Of a stretch of 14,718 nucleotides of DNA, positions 12,687 through 14,718 are shown piece by piece. A program made the position numbers and the translations under genes. Position 1 is the first letter of the stretch. Every line of letters begins with the position of its first letter. The notes beneath the pieces are model-generated. The model had not been told where the DNA came from. It was given only the letters and a program-made list of their open reading frames with translations, and did not search any database. Source of the stretch: an uncultured Collinsella sp. (GTDB lineage: Bacteria > Actinomycetota > Coriobacteriia > Coriobacteriales > Coriobacteriaceae); NCBI GenBank assembly GCA_900550205.1, contig URRJ01000036.1, positions 1 through 14,718 on the forward strand. The letters run 5' to 3'.

Positions 12687-14651
12687 ATGGCAGAGAACCA
12701 GAACGCCGCCGATCAGGCATCGACGCTCAACGATGAGCGCGCCACCCGCCTGGCCAAGCGCGCCTCCCTGTTCGAGGCGGGCCAGAATCCGTACCCCGAG
12801 CACTCCGAGATCGAGGACTACGTTGCCGACATCGAGGCTAAGTATGCCGAGCTTGCCGATGGCGAAGACACTGAGGACGTCGTAAAGATCGGCGGCCGCG
12901 TGGTTGCCAAGCGTGGTCAGGGCAAGATCATGTTCATCGTCGTCCGCGACGCGACTGGCGAGATTCAGCTGTTCTGCCGTATTAACGACATGGACGAGGC
13001 GGCTTGGAGCACGCTTAAGGCCCTCGACCTTGGCGATATCCTGGGCGTGACCGGCGTGGTCGTGCGCACCAAGCGCGGCCAGCTTTCCGTCGCCCCTAAG
13101 AGCGCGACCCTGCTCTCCAAGGCCGTTCGCCCGCTGCCCGAGAAGTTCCACGGTCTCTCCGACAAGGAGACCCGTTATCGTCAGCGTTACGTCGACCTCA
13201 TTGCTAACGACGATGTTCGCGAGACCTTCCGCAAGCGCTCGCAGATCCTCTCCACCTTCCGTCGCTTTATGGAGTCCGACGGCTACATGGAGGTCGAGAC
13301 CCCCATCCTGCAGACCATCCAGGGTGGCGCTACGGCCAAGCCGTTCATCACGCACTTCAACGCTCTCGATCAGGAATGCTACCTGCGCATCGCTACCGAG
13401 CTGCACCTCAAGCGCTGCATCGTCGGCGGTTTTGAGCGCGTCTTCGAGATCGGCCGCATCTTCCGTAACGAGGGTATGGACCTCACCCACAACCCCGAGT
13501 TCACCACGATGGAGGCCTACCGTGCCTTCTCCGATCTCGAGGGCATGAAGGCGCTCGCCCAGGGCGTCATCAAGGCTGCCAACAAGGCCATCGGCAACCC
13601 CGAGGTCATCGAGTACCAGGGCCAGACTATCGACCTGTCCGGTGAGTGGGCAAGCCGTCCCATGACTGATATTGTCTCTGACGTGCTCGGCAAGAAGGTC
13701 ACCATCGACACGCCCGCCGAGGAGCTTGCTGCCGCCGCGCGCGAGAAGGGTCTGGAGATCAAGCCCGAGTGGACTGCTGGCAAGATCATCGCCGAGATTT
13801 ACGATGAGCTGGGCGAGGACACCATCGTCAACCCGACCTTCGTGTGCGATTACCCCATCGAGGTCAGTCCGCTCGCCAAGCGTTTTGAGGACGACCCGCG
13901 TCTGACCCACCGCTTTGAGCTGGTCATCGCCGGCCACGAGTACGCCAACGCATTCTCCGAGCTCAACGACCCGGTCGATCAGGCCGAGCGCTTTGCTGCC
14001 CAGATGGCCGAGAAGGCCGGCGGCGACGATGAGGCCATGGAGTATGACGAGGACTACGTGCGCGCCCTCGAGTACGGTATGCCTCCCGCGGGCGGCATTG
14101 GCATTGGTATCGACCGCGTGGTCATGCTGCTCACCAACCAGGCTTCTATCCGCGACGTCCTGCTGTTCCCGCACATGAAGCCCGAGAAGGGTTTCCAGTC
14201 CGGTGCCGCTGCCGCCAAGGCTGCAGAGGCCGGCAGCGCCGCGAGCCCGTTCGTTACGTCGCTTAAGCCCACGCTCGATTACTCCAAGATCGCCGTTGAG
14301 CCGCTGTTCGAGGAGTTCGTCGACTTTGATACCTTCTCCAAGAGCGATTTCCGCGCTGTGAAGGTCAAGGCATGCGAGGCCGTCAAGAAGTCCAAGAAGC
14401 TGCTGAACTTTACGCTCGACGACGGTACCGGTACCGACCGCACCATCCTCTCCGGCATCCATGAATACTATGAGCCCGAGGACCTGGTCGGCAAGACCCT
14501 GCTTGCAATCACCAATCTGCCTCCGCGCAAGATGATGGGCATCCCCAGCTGCGGCATGCTCATCAGTGCTATCCACGAGGAGGAGGGCGAGGAGCGCCTC
14601 AACCTGATCCAGCTCGACGCTTCCATCCCCGCTGGCGCAAAGATGTGCTAA
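12687..14651 (+). CDS. lysS: Class II lysyl-tRNA synthetase fused to a C-terminal tRNA-binding (Trbp111/EMAPII-like) domain
   Basis: Charges tRNA-Lys with lysine. ATG at 12687 with GAGGAG seven bases upstream. 654 residues against about 490-510 for ordinary bacterial LysRS. Domains: N-terminal OB-fold anticodon-binding domain (about 65-143); class II catalytic core with motif 1 around 193-208 (FMESDGYMEVETP), motif 2 at about 250-277 (FEIGRIFRNEG...HNPEFTTMEAY) and motif 3 at about 469-482 (GGIGIGIDRVVML); lysine-type residues in ATELHLKR and NAFSELNDP. After an Ala/Gly-rich linker (about 504-521), residues about 540-654 form a second OB-fold: SKSDFRAVKV, KKLLNFTLDDG, ILSGIHEYYEPEDLVGKTL and PPRKMMGIPSCGML, the pattern of the MetRS C-terminal domain. 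The reading frame is continuous, so the fusion is genuine in this sequence. Confidence 0.95.
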   Translation: MAENQNAADQASTLNDERATRLAKRASLFEAGQNPYPEHSEIEDYVADIEAKYAELADGEDTEDVVKIGGRVVAKRGQGKIMFIVVRDATGEIQLFCRINDMDEAAWSTLKALDLGDILGVTGVVVRTKRGQLSVAPKSATLLSKAVRPLPEKFHGLSDKETRYRQRYVDLIANDDVRETFRKRSQILSTFRRFMESDGYMEVETPILQTIQGGATAKPFITHFNALDQECYLRIATELHLKRCIVGGFERVFEIGRIFRNEGMDLTHNPEFTTMEAYRAFSDLEGMKALAQGVIKAANKAIGNPEVIEYQGQTIDLSGEWASRPMTDIVSDVLGKKVTIDTPAEELAAAAREKGLEIKPEWTAGKIIAEIYDELGEDTIVNPTFVCDYPIEVSPLAKRFEDDPRLTHRFELVIAGHEYANAFSELNDPVDQAERFAAQMAEKAGGDDEAMEYDEDYVRALEYGMPPAGGIGIGIDRVVMLLTNQASIRDVLLFPHMKPEKGFQSGAAAAKAAEAGSAASPFVTSLKPTLDYSKIAVEPLFEEFVDFDTFSKSDFRAVKVKACEAVKKSKKLLNFTLDDGTGTDRTILSGIHEYYEPEDLVGKTLLAITNLPPRKMMGIPSCGMLISAIHEEEGEERLNLIQLDASIPAGAKMC

Positions 14652-14654
14652 CGA

Positions 14655-14681
14655 GTTACGCGGTTCTACGAACCGCGTAAC
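14655..14681 (+). terminator. Perfect hairpin after lysS, possible terminator
   Basis: GTTACGCGGTTC-TAC-GAACCGCGTAAC is a perfect 12-pair stem with a three-base loop, starting four bases after the lysS stop. CGAG and CTCG outside it could add pairs across a bulge. No T run follows directly; a loose T-rich stretch begins about 14692. It may work as an unusual terminator or as a 3' end stabiliser. Confidence 0.5.
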
Positions 14682-14718
14682 GGCTCGACGCTGCTTCTTT
14701 GTTTCCGCCGTTCTACCG

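Noticed and set aside
12555..14576. 673-codon open frame on the minus strand opposite lysS
   Set aside because: It mirrors the codon pattern of lysS, has low-complexity Leu/Gly/Asp/Val composition and no family resemblance. Long antisense frames are expected in GC-rich genes.

Overview
The window is GC-rich, gene-dense bacterial chromosome with short spacers and clear Shine-Dalgarno sites. It most resembles a Coriobacteriia actinobacterium, probably Collinsella or a close relative. The grounds are base composition, the family-level look of the proteins, a long LysRS carrying a C-terminal tRNA-binding domain, and a veg-ispE pair. The genus is inferred from memory of sequence style, not from a search. 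Almost every gene is housekeeping; there is no phage, CRISPR array, toxin system or biosynthetic cluster.

Layout. 1-1937: end of an arginine operon (partial argB, then argD), closed by a strong terminator. 1938-2364: an AT-rich non-coding island holding a 217-bp element with 34-bp imperfect inverted ends, a fragment resembling the 3' end of a tRNA, and a bidirectional terminator shared with the convergent tRNA-Val. 2365-4366 (minus strand): tRNA-Val(UAC) and asnB. 4367-4765: divergent intergenic region with a minus-strand terminator lying upstream of asnB. 4766-10173 (plus): murE (lysine/ornithine-type), a HAD phosphatase, murI (carrying an apparent frameshift near its 3' end), rph, rdgB and dtd. 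10174-11499: a promoter followed by veg and ispE. 11549-14651: tRNA-Pro(CGG), tatA, greA and lysS, with intrinsic terminators or terminator-like hairpins after tRNA-Pro, tatA and greA.

How the genes fit together. murE and murI serve peptidoglycan precursor synthesis (third-position diamino acid and D-glutamate). rph, dtd, the two tRNAs and lysS serve tRNA maturation, proofreading and charging. rdgB cleans the nucleotide pool, ispE makes isoprenoid precursors (including the lipid carrier of the wall), greA rescues stalled RNA polymerase, and tatA belongs to folded-protein export. argB/argD and asnB make arginine and asparagine.

The most interesting material is non-coding or structural. Two 37-nt palindromic elements share a GGGAC core, and each begins at the second base of a TAA stop codon (after rph and after dtd). 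The island after argD contains a long inverted repeat and a tRNA-like fragment. The greA-lysS spacer has interleaved hairpin arms. At protein level the points of note are the LysRS fusion, the DDPG specificity motif in MurE and the broken murI C-terminus. I found no convincing wholly new multi-gene system.
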